From Desulfobacteraceae bacterium (lineage in GTDB: Bacteria; Desulfobacterota; Desulfobacteria; Desulfobacterales; Desulfobacteraceae), in contig JADGEQ010000003.1 in assembly GCA_016744295.1 (NCBI GenBank), positions 62,001-126,000 of the forward strand: a stretch of 64,000 nucleotides of DNA, in the 5' to 3' direction. Position 1 is the stretch's first letter, and each line of letters begins with the position of its first letter. This document shows, piece by piece, positions 1 through 9,339 of this stretch. The notes beneath the pieces are model-generated. The model was not told the origin of the DNA. It did no database searches and worked only from the letters and a program-made list of their open reading frames with translations. Both the position numbers and the translations under genes were made by a program.

Positions 1-13
1 TTGTACCAGTCAT

Positions 14-1096
14 GTGACCGTCTGCCGGAAAATCGACAGATATAATAAAAAAATGGGTGTGGACATGGACCCTGTGCAACAGGCGGAAAAAATTATTGAA
101 GATACCTATATCCGGTATAAGACTATTTTTGAAAATACCGGAACCGCCACCATTCTCATTGAAGAGGATATGACCATTTCAATGGTCAATTCGGAGCTGG
201 AGCGGATATCCGGTATTGATAAATTTAGTGTGGAAAAGAAGATGAAATTTCCGGAACTCATTGCCGAGGCTGACAGGGAAAAGGTGATTGCCAACCATCG
301 CATGAGGCGCCATAAACCTTCCCAGGTCCCCCGCAATTATCCCTGCAGGGTAAAAATGGCCAACGGGGATATCAGAGAGTGTATCCTTACCGTGGCCCTT
401 ATCCAGGGGACACGCCAGAGCGTGGCATCCATCACCGATATTTCAAAGCAGAAACAGCTGGAACGGGAGATTGCCAGGATCAGCGAGGAGGAACGCCGCC
501 AGATGGGCCAGGTGCTCCATGACGATCTGGGATCTCATTTGGCCGGGGTGGAAGCCATGACAGCACTTCTGGCCGGCCGGCTTGAAAAAGAGCATCATCC
601 CCAGGCCGAACTGGCCCGGGAAATTTCAGGGTTTGTGAACCAGGCGATCAAAAAAACCCGGGCCATGGTCCAAGGATTGGTGCCGGTAAACCTTGAAAGT
701 ACCGGTTTTATGGCGGCTATTCAGCAATATGCAGTTCAGGTGGAAAAGGGATTTGAGCTTGAATGCCAAGTTTGCGGTGGACAAAATATTCAATTTTCCA
801 ATACAGCCGCTCTGACCCATGTTTATTATATAATCCGGGAGGCTGTGAACAATGCTGCCAAACATGGGGATGCCCAAAAAATTTCCATAGAATTTAAAGG
901 GTCTAGTCTGGATATGATCATTGATATCCAGGATGACGGCAGGGGAATGGCTGGAATAGATATTGAAAAAAAAGGAGTCGGCCTTGTGATCATGCAGCAC
1001 AGGGCCGATCTGATCGGCGCCAGCCTGAAAATACGTGAAAATAAAACAGGGGGGACCATCGTCCGGTGCCAGATCGAAAAAAAATATTTATTGTAG
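14..1096 (+). CDS. PAS sensor histidine kinase, NarL-partner type (5' end uncertain)
   Basis: Cytoplasmic sensor kinase. A PAS domain occupies roughly residues 25-145. It is followed by a HisKA_3-type dimerisation helix, where LHDDLG contains the likely phospho-acceptor His169, and by a HATPase domain with the N box IREAVNNAAKHG and the G box DDGRGM. No membrane segment is visible, so the signal is probably intracellular or bound by the PAS domain. The GTG used here is only one option: the frame stays open to the left edge of the window, and ATG codons at 53 and 65 are alternatives, so the gene may be cut by the window. The 3' end overlaps the response regulator gene by 31 bp, which indicates a translationally coupled pair. 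The ligand is unknown. Confidence 0.85.
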   Translation: MTVCRKIDRYNKKMGVDMDPVQQAEKIIEDTYIRYKTIFENTGTATILIEEDMTISMVNSELERISGIDKFSVEKKMKFPELIAEADREKVIANHRMRRHKPSQVPRNYPCRVKMANGDIRECILTVALIQGTRQSVASITDISKQKQLEREIARISEEERRQMGQVLHDDLGSHLAGVEAMTALLAGRLEKEHHPQAELAREISGFVNQAIKKTRAMVQGLVPVNLESTGFMAAIQQYAVQVEKGFELECQVCGGQNIQFSNTAALTHVYYIIREAVNNAAKHGDAQKISIEFKGSSLDMIIDIQDDGRGMAGIDIEKKGVGLVIMQHRADLIGASLKIRENKTGGTIVRCQIEKKYLL

Positions 1097-1719
1097 ATGA
1101 CCATCCTGTTTTCAGGAAGGGGCTGGCACAGCTCATTGATGAAGAAGCGGATCTTCATGTTACTGGTGAGGCAGAAAGTGTGACCCAGGCCATTCAATTG
1201 ATTCAAAATGGGGTTCCGGATCTGGTCATCGTCGACATCACCCTCAAGGATAAATCCGGAATTGATCTCATCGAGTATTTAAAGGAATATTTTCCACATC
1301 TTCCCATTCTGGTTATTTCCATGCACGATGAATCCTTGTATGCAGAACGGGTGCTGAGAGCCGGAGCCCTGGGGTATATCACCAAACAGGAAATGACCGG
1401 CAATGTGGTGGTTGCTGTCCGCCAGGTGATCGCCGGCAAGCGCTATATCAGTTCGGACATGGTGGATGCCCTGTTGGGAAAAATGATGGGCGGCCCCGGG
1501 GGTGACGGCCAGAGCCCCATTGAACTTCTTTCCAACCGGGAACTTGAAGTATTCCAGCTTGTCGGCCAGGGATTCAAACGGGGGGAAATCGCTGATCTCC
1601 TCCACCTGAGTGTTAAAACCATTGGCACCTACCGGGAAAATATTAAAAAAAAGATGAACCTGAAAACCGCCAATGAACTGATGAAGCATGCCCTAACCTG
1701 GGTACTATCTCAAAAATGA
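1066..1719 (+). CDS. NarL/LuxR-family response regulator
   Basis: Two-domain DNA-binding response regulator of 217 residues, normal family length. The receiver domain has the acidic pair DD at 11-12, the phosphorylation site Asp57 in LVIVDITL and the conserved Lys in YITKQE. A LuxR helix-turn-helix follows (about residues 148-212), with LSNRELEVFQLVGQG and LSVKTIGTY. The start is a GTG inside the 3' end of the upstream kinase gene, so the two are a cognate pair. The next gene downstream, a CoA transferase-like gene, lies 174 bp away and could be a target, but nothing in the sequence proves it. Confidence 0.9.
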   Translation: MPDRKKIFIVDDHPVFRKGLAQLIDEEADLHVTGEAESVTQAIQLIQNGVPDLVIVDITLKDKSGIDLIEYLKEYFPHLPILVISMHDESLYAERVLRAGALGYITKQEMTGNVVVAVRQVIAGKRYISSDMVDALLGKMMGGPGGDGQSPIELLSNRELEVFQLVGQGFKRGEIADLLHLSVKTIGTYRENIKKKMNLKTANELMKHALTWVLSQK

Positions 1720-1893
1720 TATGAGCCTAGGTGTTTTACCCATGGCAATATCGGTATTTATCCCATAAAAAAACCGGTTCTCCATTGATTGTCAAATTTT
1801 TATAATTTGGTTACTGGTATTGTGCGCTTGATTAAATATGGGATGCCTGTTTTATAGCTGAATCACGATAGCCTGTAAAGGAAGGATGGAACC

Positions 1894-4059
1894 ATGGCAG
1901 CAACACAAATGGAAAGAGTCAGAGATGTTGAAACCTGTGTAGATCGTATTCTTGAAACCGTTGGCTATAAGATTGTGTTTGGTATGCCCCTGGCCCTGGG
2001 AAAGCCCAACCACATCGCCAATGCCCTGTATATGAGGGCGAAAAATGATCCCGCCATTGACCTGACCATCATCACGGCCCTGTCCCTTGAAAAACCCAGT
2101 TCCTCTTCCAAGCTTGAAGCCCGGTTGCTGGATCCTATTGTAAAGCGTCTCTGGGACGGGTTTGTAGAATTTGAGTATATGAAGGATCTGCGGAAAAATC
2201 AATTGCCGGAAAATGTCACCATATCTGAATTTTTTACCAAAGCCGGGGGGTACCTGAATTCTTCCTATGCCCAGCAGAAATATATCAGCACCAATTACAC
2301 CCATGCTGTCAGGGATCTTATCGACAACGGCCTTAATGTTCTTGGCAATCTCATCGCCCCCCATCCCGACGGAAACCCGGAACTGGTTTCCATGAGCTGC
2401 AATCCGGATCTTGTGCTGGAAGCCTTTGAAAAGCTTTCGGTTGAAAAGAAAAAGGGGCATCGGTATATGGTCCTGGGCCAGATAAATACCAATTTGCCCT
2501 ATATGTACGGGGATGCAGTGGTGGAATCCAAAAACTATGATATAATTTTGGATGACCCTGCCTATGATTTTCCCTTGTTTTCCGTGCCAAAGGCGGCGGT
2601 TTCCCCGGCTGACCATTTGATCGGTCTCAACGTCAGCAGTCTGATCCGGGACAATGGGTCCCTGCAAATCGGCATCGGTTCCCTGGGAGACAGCATTGCT
2701 GCCGGCCTGATCATGCGCCATCAGCAAAATAAAGACTATAACAGGGTTTTATCAGCCCTGAATATTCCCGGACGATATTCCGATTTGATTCAAAAAATCG
2801 GGGGCACCAAAATTTTTAAAAAAGGGCTCTACGGGGCAACGGAAATGCTGGTGGATGTTTTTATCCATCTTTACCGAAATGGGGTTCTCAAACGAAGGGT
2901 ATATGACCATGCCGGACTCCAGCGACTGATCAATGAAAAAATTATCACCGAAAATATTACCCCCCAAATCTTTGATATCTTTGTGGAACATCACATCACC
3001 CATGAACGCTTAACCAAGGCAGATTTTCGCCTGCTCATGAAATATGGCGTGATCACAGGGCCTATAGAGTACATGGATGGGAGGTTGATCTGCGATGGTG
3101 TCAGTTTCTCCGCCGATCTGCGGGATGAACAGACCCGTGAAATGCTGAACCAGCATTTGGGAGATCGCCTCCAGGAGGGGGTTGTCTGCCATGGATCTTT
3201 TTTTATCGGACCCAATGCCTTCTATGATGCCCTCAATGCCATGCCCGAAGCGGAACGAAAGCTTTTTTCCATGACCGGTGTGGACTATGTGAACCAGCTT
3301 TACGGGGATGAAGAACTCAAAACCAGCCAGCGATCCCATGGCCGGTTTGTTAATGCCGGTATGATGGTGACCCTTCTGGGGGCGGTTATTTCCGACGGTC
3401 TTGAAAATGGAAATATTGTTTCCGGTGTGGGGGGGCAATATAATTTTGTGTCCATGGCCCATGCCCTGGAAGACAGCCGATTGATCATGATGGTTCGGAG
3501 TACCAAGAAAAGCTGTGGCAAGCTGTCTTCAAATATTGTGTTCAACTATGGTCATACCACAATTCCTCGGCATTTGCGGGATATTGTGGTCACAGAATAC
3601 GGAATTGCCGATCTTCGGGGTAAATGTGACCGTGATGTTATTGCCGCCATGTTGAATATCTCCGACTCCCGGTTCCAGGAAGAGCTGCTCACCCAGGCCA
3701 AAAAATCCGGAAAAATGGAAGCCGATTATGAAATTCCTGAAATTTATCGCCGGAATACACCGGAACGGGTCCAGGCGATTCTATCTCCCTTTAAATCCCA
3801 GGGGTATTTTCAGAGTTTTCCTTTCGGTACGGATTACACCCATGAGGAGGTCACCCTGGCAAAGGCATTGAAACTTCTGAAAGACAAAGTTTCCACCCAG
3901 CGCGCCCGGACCGTTACCGGGATTATCAAACAGTTTTTTTCAAAACCGCCCCAGACCATCCTCCCTTTGTTGAAACGGATGAAGCTGGATCTGCCAAAAT
4001 GTCTGCGAGAAAGGGTGCTGAGAGCTGTGGTTGTCTATGCCCTGGGACAGGGTAATTGA
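1894..4059 (+). CDS. Acetyl-CoA hydrolase/transferase family protein (long form)
   Basis: Member of the acetyl-CoA hydrolase / 4-hydroxybutyrate CoA-transferase family, which moves CoA between carboxylic acids or hydrolyses the thioester. At 721 residues it is much longer than the usual 430-500, with extra sequence at the N terminus, in the middle and at the C terminus. C-terminal family motifs are clear: SGVGGQYNFV and VVTEYGIADLRGK. By eye, Glu317 in GATEMLVD aligns with the catalytic glutamate of family members that read SEM at this place. A purine-rich ribosome site (GGAAGGA) precedes the ATG. The gene stands alone between two unrelated units. The acyl substrate cannot be read from the sequence. 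Confidence 0.8.
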   Translation: MAATQMERVRDVETCVDRILETVGYKIVFGMPLALGKPNHIANALYMRAKNDPAIDLTIITALSLEKPSSSSKLEARLLDPIVKRLWDGFVEFEYMKDLRKNQLPENVTISEFFTKAGGYLNSSYAQQKYISTNYTHAVRDLIDNGLNVLGNLIAPHPDGNPELVSMSCNPDLVLEAFEKLSVEKKKGHRYMVLGQINTNLPYMYGDAVVESKNYDIILDDPAYDFPLFSVPKAAVSPADHLIGLNVSSLIRDNGSLQIGIGSLGDSIAAGLIMRHQQNKDYNRVLSALNIPGRYSDLIQKIGGTKIFKKGLYGATEMLVDVFIHLYRNGVLKRRVYDHAGLQRLINEKIITENITPQIFDIFVEHHITHERLTKADFRLLMKYGVITGPIEYMDGRLICDGVSFSADLRDEQTREMLNQHLGDRLQEGVVCHGSFFIGPNAFYDALNAMPEAERKLFSMTGVDYVNQLYGDEELKTSQRSHGRFVNAGMMVTLLGAVISDGLENGNIVSGVGGQYNFVSMAHALEDSRLIMMVRSTKKSCGKLSSNIVFNYGHTTIPRHLRDIVVTEYGIADLRGKCDRDVIAAMLNISDSRFQEELLTQAKKSGKMEADYEIPEIYRRNTPERVQAILSPFKSQGYFQSFPFGTDYTHEEVTLAKALKLLKDKVSTQRARTVTGIIKQFFSKPPQTILPLLKRMKLDLPKCLRERVLRAVVVYALGQGN

Positions 4060-4075
4060 TTCTTGTCCCAGGTTT
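4041..4075 (+). terminator. Possible terminator overlapping the stop codon
   Basis: CCTGGGACA (4041-4049) and TGTCCCAGG (4064-4072) form a perfect 9-bp stem with a 14-nt loop that contains the stop codon, followed by TTT. It is a plausible but weak rho-independent terminator for the CoA transferase-like gene. Confidence 0.4.
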
Positions 4076-4195
4076 CCTGTGGGCGGGGCAGATAGGTCTT
4101 TACACAGATTCTAATTGTTGATATTGAGCCAAGAACCAGGTCAATTAAAATGGGTTAATTAAGTTAGCTCAATAAAATATATATTAGAATGATAA

Positions 4196-4948
4196 ATGGT
4201 TTCAGTATGGAGTTGCCGCTGTCTGCCGTTTAGGGAGTATCACCCATTGCTTGAATTTTTACCCGCCAATACGCTTAAAAAAAAATTTGGAGTGTTCGGC
4301 CACTTCTATTCCGTGAATCTGTCGTCCGGGGACCAAATTGATTGTAGGAGTGTTCTTGAAATTGTGGCAACACAGCGCAAACCCGCTGCCACAGATCTAT
4401 TGCTGGAAAACCAGGCAGATGCCATTTTTATCATGATGAATCCAGGGTCATCCATGCCTTTGGAAGAGGTGAATCATGTCATCTCCCAACGACAAAAGGG
4501 GTCTCTTTCCAGGTCCCTTGTATTAACCAAACCGGATACCACCCAATACCAGGTAATGAGAATAATGCATTATATCGGCTGGTCCCATGTCAGGGTGGTG
4601 AACCTCTCGGATTTGAGAAATCCCAAGGGGAGCGAATTTGTGACCCAGTACCGTGATCTTGAAGATCGAACAGGGTTTGAATCCCACTCCCTATTTGCCG
4701 ATGACAGGGGGGATGAACTGATGTCCAATCTCAACAGAAAACCCCAGGCCCCCATTGTTTGCGCCTGGGGTGTCAGTCCCGGCTTAGATCCGCTTATTGA
4801 AAGATGCCTGGGGAAAATTTCCAACATTCCGGGTTGTGTCGGACTTTTGAAGCCCCAGACGGAAAATAAATATTTTCATCCTCTGCCCACCCTGCAAAAA
4901 TCAAAAATGCAATGGGTGGATAAGATGGTCGGTTTGATTCGTTCCTAG
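4196..4948 (+). CDS. DUF1643-like protein of unknown function
   Basis: 250-residue soluble protein. The stretch FIMMNPGSSMP, followed later by a Trp-Gly motif (CAWGVSPG) and a C-terminal HPLPT, resembles the DUF1643 family. That match is from memory and the function of the family is unknown to me. There is no signal peptide or membrane segment. No good ribosome-binding site precedes the chosen ATG, and the first 25 residues look less protein-like than the rest, so the true start may be further in. The gene ends 9 bp before the MFS gene, so the two are probably co-transcribed. Confidence 0.55.
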   Translation: MVSVWSCRCLPFREYHPLLEFLPANTLKKKFGVFGHFYSVNLSSGDQIDCRSVLEIVATQRKPAATDLLLENQADAIFIMMNPGSSMPLEEVNHVISQRQKGSLSRSLVLTKPDTTQYQVMRIMHYIGWSHVRVVNLSDLRNPKGSEFVTQYRDLEDRTGFESHSLFADDRGDELMSNLNRKPQAPIVCAWGVSPGLDPLIERCLGKISNIPGCVGLLKPQTENKYFHPLPTLQKSKMQWVDKMVGLIRS

Positions 4949-4957
4949 GCAATACCG

Positions 4958-6130
4958 ATGAAAAATACAAAACTGCAGATGGCGGTATGCGCACTGGTGA
5001 CAGCTTCGTTTACCAATATTTATATTACCCAACCGATCTTGCCGGTGCTCCAGGCGGAATTCGGGGTAACCACGGTCCAGGTTTCTTTGACCGTGTCCGC
5101 CGTAATTCTGGGTATTATAATTTCCAACCTGTTTTTTGGATATCTGTCGGACAAAGTTTCCCTTCATCCCATTTTGCTCACCGGGGGTATCTGTGTGGCA
5201 GCGGCGGGAGTGGTTTGTGCACTGACCCAGGATTTCAGGGTGCTGGTGGGGGCCCGGTTTGTCCAGGGGATTTTTATTCCGGCCCTGACCACCAGTCTTG
5301 CTGCCTGGCTGTCCAAAACCCTGCCCAAGAAAAAACTTTCCGTGGTCATGGGCACCTATGTGGCTGCAACCGTCCTGGGCGGACTTGGGGGGCGGTTTTT
5401 GGGGGGCTGGATTCATCCACCCCTGCATTGGCGGTATGCCTTTCTTTCAGCATCTGCACTGATTCTGGTGGCCACCTTTGTGGCCATGGCAGTACTGCCC
5501 GGCCCCACAATCCAAGAGAAATCAGAGGGCAACAGGGATCAGAATTTTTTGACCCTGTTAAAACGCAAGGATCTGTTTCTTTTTTATTGCTGCGGGGCCT
5601 CGGGCCTGCTCATGTTCTCCCCCGTCTTCAATTTTCTGCCCTTTCGCCTGGCAGGGCCGCCCTTTAATTTTTCAACACAAATGATCACCCTGGTTTATCT
5701 GGTCTATGTGCTGGGAATATTTCTGGGCCCTGTTGCCGGAAGGGTTAGTAACCGGTTTGGCGGGGGCAATACCCTGATTGCCGGAAGTGTTATTATGGGT
5801 CTCTCTCTTCTCCTGCTGTTGATCCCCTCTGTGGTGGCAGTTATCACAGGACTGCTGGGGATTTGTGCCGGATTTTTTACCATCCATTCAACAGCGGTGG
5901 GATTGTTGAACCAAAAACTTGTGAACAGTCAGGGGAGGGCCAATTCCCTGTATGTGCTTTTCTATTATACCGGCGGCTGGCTGGGTATCACCGGTGCCGG
6001 GTTTGGATTTGAGTACGGCGGGTGGAACTGGGTGATCTATTCCGTGGGAGGGTTTCTGGTGGTCCCTTTCTTTACAGGTGTTTTTACACGCATTGTCGAA
6101 GGTGGCGAATCAAAAAATCCCAACCGGTGA
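4958..6130 (+). CDS. MFS transporter, drug/metabolite efflux type
   Basis: Major facilitator superfamily carrier of 390 residues, which fits 12 transmembrane helices. The first loop carries the MFS signature FFGYLSDKVS between helices 2 and 3, and glycine-rich hydrophobic segments run along the whole protein. The N-terminal half (NIYITQPILPVL) resembles the YnfM-like group of proton-driven exporters. Substrate cannot be predicted. It lies 9 bp behind the DUF1643-like gene and convergent with the ABC ATPase gene. Confidence 0.85.
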   Translation: MKNTKLQMAVCALVTASFTNIYITQPILPVLQAEFGVTTVQVSLTVSAVILGIIISNLFFGYLSDKVSLHPILLTGGICVAAAGVVCALTQDFRVLVGARFVQGIFIPALTTSLAAWLSKTLPKKKLSVVMGTYVAATVLGGLGGRFLGGWIHPPLHWRYAFLSASALILVATFVAMAVLPGPTIQEKSEGNRDQNFLTLLKRKDLFLFYCCGASGLLMFSPVFNFLPFRLAGPPFNFSTQMITLVYLVYVLGIFLGPVAGRVSNRFGGGNTLIAGSVIMGLSLLLLLIPSVVAVITGLLGICAGFFTIHSTAVGLLNQKLVNSQGRANSLYVLFYYTGGWLGITGAGFGFEYGGWNWVIYSVGGFLVVPFFTGVFTRIVEGGESKNPNR

Positions 6131-6162
6131 GTGGAGAGAGAGTTAACGCAAATCCGTCTCTG

Positions 6163-6202
6163 GTTAAAATTGAATCGTTAAAATTGAACCGTTAAAATTG
6201 AA
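6163..6202. repeat. Three 12-bp direct repeats at a gene end
   Basis: GTTAAAATTGAA occurs at 6163-6174, 6177-6188 and 6191-6202, with 2-bp spacers TC and CC (14-bp period). The third copy contains the stop codon and the last codons of the - strand ABC gene. It looks like tandem duplication of the 3' end of that gene. Confidence 0.85.
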
Positions 6203-7637
6203 TTTGGGAGGTGAAAAAATCCCGGTGTTCATCACTTCTGTGGCTGACATAGAGGATCGTACTCAACCCTTTTGAGGCCACCTGTTCCAGAAAATCAAGC
6301 ACTGCTTTTCTGTTCAGCTCATCCAGTCCCTGGGTGGGTTCATCCAAAATCAGCAACCGGGGCATTTTGATCAGAGCCCGGGCAATGAGAACCAATCTCT
6401 GGTCAGGGTAACTGAGATTTCGAAAAGGGGTTTGTCCTTTTTGGGACAGGCCTGTCCGGTCCAGCCATTTTCTTGCCTGCTCTTGGTCCTGTAGCGTATA
6501 TTTCTGATAGAGTCCAATGGAATCAAATAGGCCGGAGATAATACAATTCAGGGTATTGCCCGGCACAAAATAGTTCCGGTGGAGATCCGGGCTGACAATG
6601 CCCATATCTTTTTTAAGTTCCCAGATGGACTCGCCGGTCCCCCGCTGGATACCGAATATGCGCAAATCGTTTTGATAGCAGGCCGGATGATCCCCTGTGA
6701 TCAGCTGGAGCAGGGTGGATTTTCCGCATCCGTTTGGCCCGGTCACCAGGGTATGATCCCCGGTATGGATTCTAACATTCAAGTTCGTGAAAAGGTTCTT
6801 GCCCCCATACCCGGCGGATCCGTTTTTCAACCTGACCAATTCTGTTGATAATTTTTTCTCTTTTTTTGCGACAGGATTTTTACCGGCTTTTTCCCCAATA
6901 CCGTTGCGAATATTTTGATCCGGAATCAATTCTTCAATGATGGTTTGAATGAAGGGTTGAAAATCAGGGCTACCCTGGCCCATTTTTTTTCCCAGGACCG
7001 GCATGATATCGGCCACAGGACCCATGAGGTCCAACCGCCCATTGGCAACCAGGCATACATGGGTGCACCAGTCCGGGATATCCCCATGGTTGTGAACCGT
7101 GATAAAAAGACCGATTCCCTGTTGGTGCAGCAGGGCAAAGGCCTTGTTCAGTTCCCTGCAGCTGTGGATATCCAATCCTTCATAGGGAGCCTGAACCGCC
7201 AGGCAGGAGACCCCTTTGGTGATCTGGGCCAGGAGCATGAGCTTCCTGGATTGACCTGTGCTCAACTGCCGGTATCCCTTGGTCATGGATCCTGTCATTC
7301 CAAAGGCCTTGATCATTTCAGCATGGTTCTCCGGGTTTTCCAGAAATGAGCCGGCCGGGGTGCCGGCATCTATTTTGTCCAGAAAGTCGGTGTCATCTTT
7401 TTCGAGTTCTTTCTCAAACAGCTCCTGCTGGCGGCTGAACGAAACAATCCCCATGTTTCGGGGCCGGTCAATCTTTTCCGCAATAGTTTCAGCGTTTTCC
7501 CCTGCCAGGAGGGAAAAAAACGCTTCAATTCCCGAGCGGTTTACCCCAAGGATACACCAGGCCTCCCCGGGATTTGCTATAAATCGATCAATTATAAGAT
7601 CTCTGGATCGGGTGTTGATAATTTTCATGACCCGCAT
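6192..7637 (-). CDS. ModF-like double ABC ATPase with one degenerate nucleotide-binding domain
   Basis: Two fused ABC ATPase domains without membrane segments, collinear with E. coli ModF (molybdate-related) over motifs such as TGESIW, SGLFDSIGLYQ and ILDEPTQGLD. The second domain has an intact Walker A (GPNGCGKST, 300-308) and Walker B (LLILDEP, 428-434), but its signature reads LSYPDQR instead of LSxGQ. The first domain has an intact signature, LSTGQ (125-129), but its Walker A reads GVNRSGIEA with no Lys, and its Walker B region reads CLAVQAPYEGLD without the Asp-Glu pair. One composite site is therefore complete and the other is lost on both faces. Its role is probably molybdenum- or regulation-linked, as in ModF; this is inference. 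The start could also be the Met at 7628. The gene is divergent from the downstream ligase. Confidence 0.8.
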   Translation of the reverse strand: MRVMKIINTRSRDLIIDRFIANPGEAWCILGVNRSGIEAFFSLLAGENAETIAEKIDRPRNMGIVSFSRQQELFEKELEKDDTDFLDKIDAGTPAGSFLENPENHAEMIKAFGMTGSMTKGYRQLSTGQSRKLMLLAQITKGVSCLAVQAPYEGLDIHSCRELNKAFALLHQQGIGLFITVHNHGDIPDWCTHVCLVANGRLDLMGPVADIMPVLGKKMGQGSPDFQPFIQTIIEELIPDQNIRNGIGEKAGKNPVAKKEKKLSTELVRLKNGSAGYGGKNLFTNLNVRIHTGDHTLVTGPNGCGKSTLLQLITGDHPACYQNDLRIFGIQRGTGESIWELKKDMGIVSPDLHRNYFVPGNTLNCIISGLFDSIGLYQKYTLQDQEQARKWLDRTGLSQKGQTPFRNLSYPDQRLVLIARALIKMPRLLILDEPTQGLDELNRKAVLDFLEQVASKGLSTILYVSHRSDEHRDFFTSQIQF

Positions 7638-7800
7638 TCAAACAGGTTGGGCTGGGTTAGGCAAGGAAAAAATCCAGACAAGAAGCGTCAACTCCGTAAC
7701 TTCTGGGATTGGTCATGACAGTCTGAAAGAGATATGGTATGTTTGGCGGTAGAAATAATAAATTTCACCGGGCGCAATCCCGGATCGATAGAGAGGACCA

Positions 7801-9339
7801 ATGATTAAATCCATGAACATTGCCTGGTGGGTTCAGCGCTGGGCCGAGTTGATACCTGACAAACCCGCTATTTTGTTTGAGGGGGAGAACATCTCCTACC
7901 AGTCTCTTTGCCAACGGGCAGACCGGACCAGCTGCTGGCTTCAGTCCATCGGGATTGAAAAAGGAGACCGGGTGGCCGTGATGCTCAATAATTGTCCTGA
8001 ATTTCTGGATTTGTTTCTGGCCTGCTCCAGGCTTGGGGCTATTTTTGTTCCCATCAATTTCCGCATCACATCCATGGAGCTGGATTATTTTATTAAAAAT
8101 TGCCGGCCGCGTCTGTTTGTCCATGGGAAGGATGTGGCTGAGGTGGTTAACGGGTTGGAGATGGAAAGTTATCTGCCACCCATGATGGTGGCGGTTGTAG
8201 GCAAGACAAGTGTCAGGGGCAGGGTCTTTGATTTTGACAATGCCACCCGGAGGTTTGATGGGAAAAGGGCGTTTTTGACCAGAAGTCTGGGGCCCAGCGA
8301 CCCGGAAGAACCCCAGGTGATCATGTATACTTCGGGCACTACCGGTAAGCCAAAGGGAGCGGTGCTCTCCCATCGAAAAACCTTTTTCAACTGCCTCAAT
8401 GCTGATATATTTTTCAAGCTTCATCCCAGTGACATCATGCTGGTTTTTCTGCCCCTTTTTCATTCAGGGGGACTTTTCATCCAGGCCGCGCCGATCTTTT
8501 ATAAAGGGGGCACCCTTGTACTCCATCGGAAATTTGATCCATTGCAGGTTTACAAGGATATTGAAAAATTTCAGGTGACCAAGTTTTTAGGAGTGCCAAC
8601 TGTTTACAGGGAGTTGCTCAAGGTCCCACCGGAAAAAATAGGGGATATTTCCTCCCTTCGGGTCTGTGCCGGCGGCGGTGAAAATCTGACCGAAGATTTG
8701 ATCCGGAACTGTGTCAGGGCAGGCCTTGGATTCCGCCAGATCATGGGGCAGACGGAAACCTCCATCCTGTTATGGGCATCTGAAAATGATTCCTTCAAAA
8801 AACCGGGAACCGTTGGACGGCCGGTCTTCCATGCAGAAGTCTCCATCCTGGACGACCGGGGAAAAAAAACGGCACCCGGAGAAATCGGAGAAATCGTGGT
8901 TCGGGGGTCCATCATGATGAAAGAGTATTGGCAGGATCCTGTTAAAACCGAAGAGACGATAAAAAACGGGTATCTTCATACCGGGGATCTGGCACGGATG
9001 GATGAGGACGGGTTTTTCTATCTGGAAGGAAGGGCCGGGGATATGTATATTTCCGGGGGGGAAAATGTTTATCCGGCAGAGGTGGAAAAAGTGCTGAAAG
9101 ATCACCCGGACATCGAGGAAGTGGCTGTCAAAGGAATTGCCGATGACACTTGGGGTGAAGCCGGTCATGCCTTTGTGATCTCGTCTCCCGGCTCATCCAT
9201 GAATGAAGCCGATGTCATTGCCTTTTGCCAGGGCAAGCTTGCCAAATATAAGTGGCCGCGAAGGGTGAGTTTTGTGTCGCAATTTCCCCGGACCTCTTTG
9301 GGCAAGGTGCAAAAAGGGGATCTGGACGGGTCTGCCTGA
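7801..9339 (+). CDS. AMP-forming acyl-CoA synthetase
   Basis: Adenylate-forming acyl-CoA ligase of 512 residues. It activates a carboxylic acid with ATP to the acyl-AMP and then the CoA thioester. Motifs in order are the P-loop-like MYTSGTTGKPKGA, the Gln-Thr-Glu core GQTETS, the hinge region YLEGRAGDMYISGGEN and the C-terminal catalytic-lysine motif TSLGKVQK. A GAGAGGA ribosome site precedes the ATG. The chain is typical of medium/long-chain or aryl acid ligases, but the acid is not identifiable. The stop codon directly abuts the stop of the convergent - strand gene. Confidence 0.88.
   Translation: MIKSMNIAWWVQRWAELIPDKPAILFEGENISYQSLCQRADRTSCWLQSIGIEKGDRVAVMLNNCPEFLDLFLACSRLGAIFVPINFRITSMELDYFIKNCRPRLFVHGKDVAEVVNGLEMESYLPPMMVAVVGKTSVRGRVFDFDNATRRFDGKRAFLTRSLGPSDPEEPQVIMYTSGTTGKPKGAVLSHRKTFFNCLNADIFFKLHPSDIMLVFLPLFHSGGLFIQAAPIFYKGGTLVLHRKFDPLQVYKDIEKFQVTKFLGVPTVYRELLKVPPEKIGDISSLRVCAGGGENLTEDLIRNCVRAGLGFRQIMGQTETSILLWASENDSFKKPGTVGRPVFHAEVSILDDRGKKTAPGEIGEIVVRGSIMMKEYWQDPVKTEETIKNGYLHTGDLARMDEDGFFYLEGRAGDMYISGGENVYPAEVEKVLKDHPDIEEVAVKGIADDTWGEAGHAFVISSPGSSMNEADVIAFCQGKLAKYKWPRRVSFVSQFPRTSLGKVQKGDLDGSA

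Noticed and set aside
1852..2727. Long antisense open frame (291 codons) opposite the CoA transferase-like gene
   Set aside because: Shadow of a real gene; low-complexity composition, no family motif and no ribosome site. The same holds for the antisense frame at 54865-55758 opposite asd.
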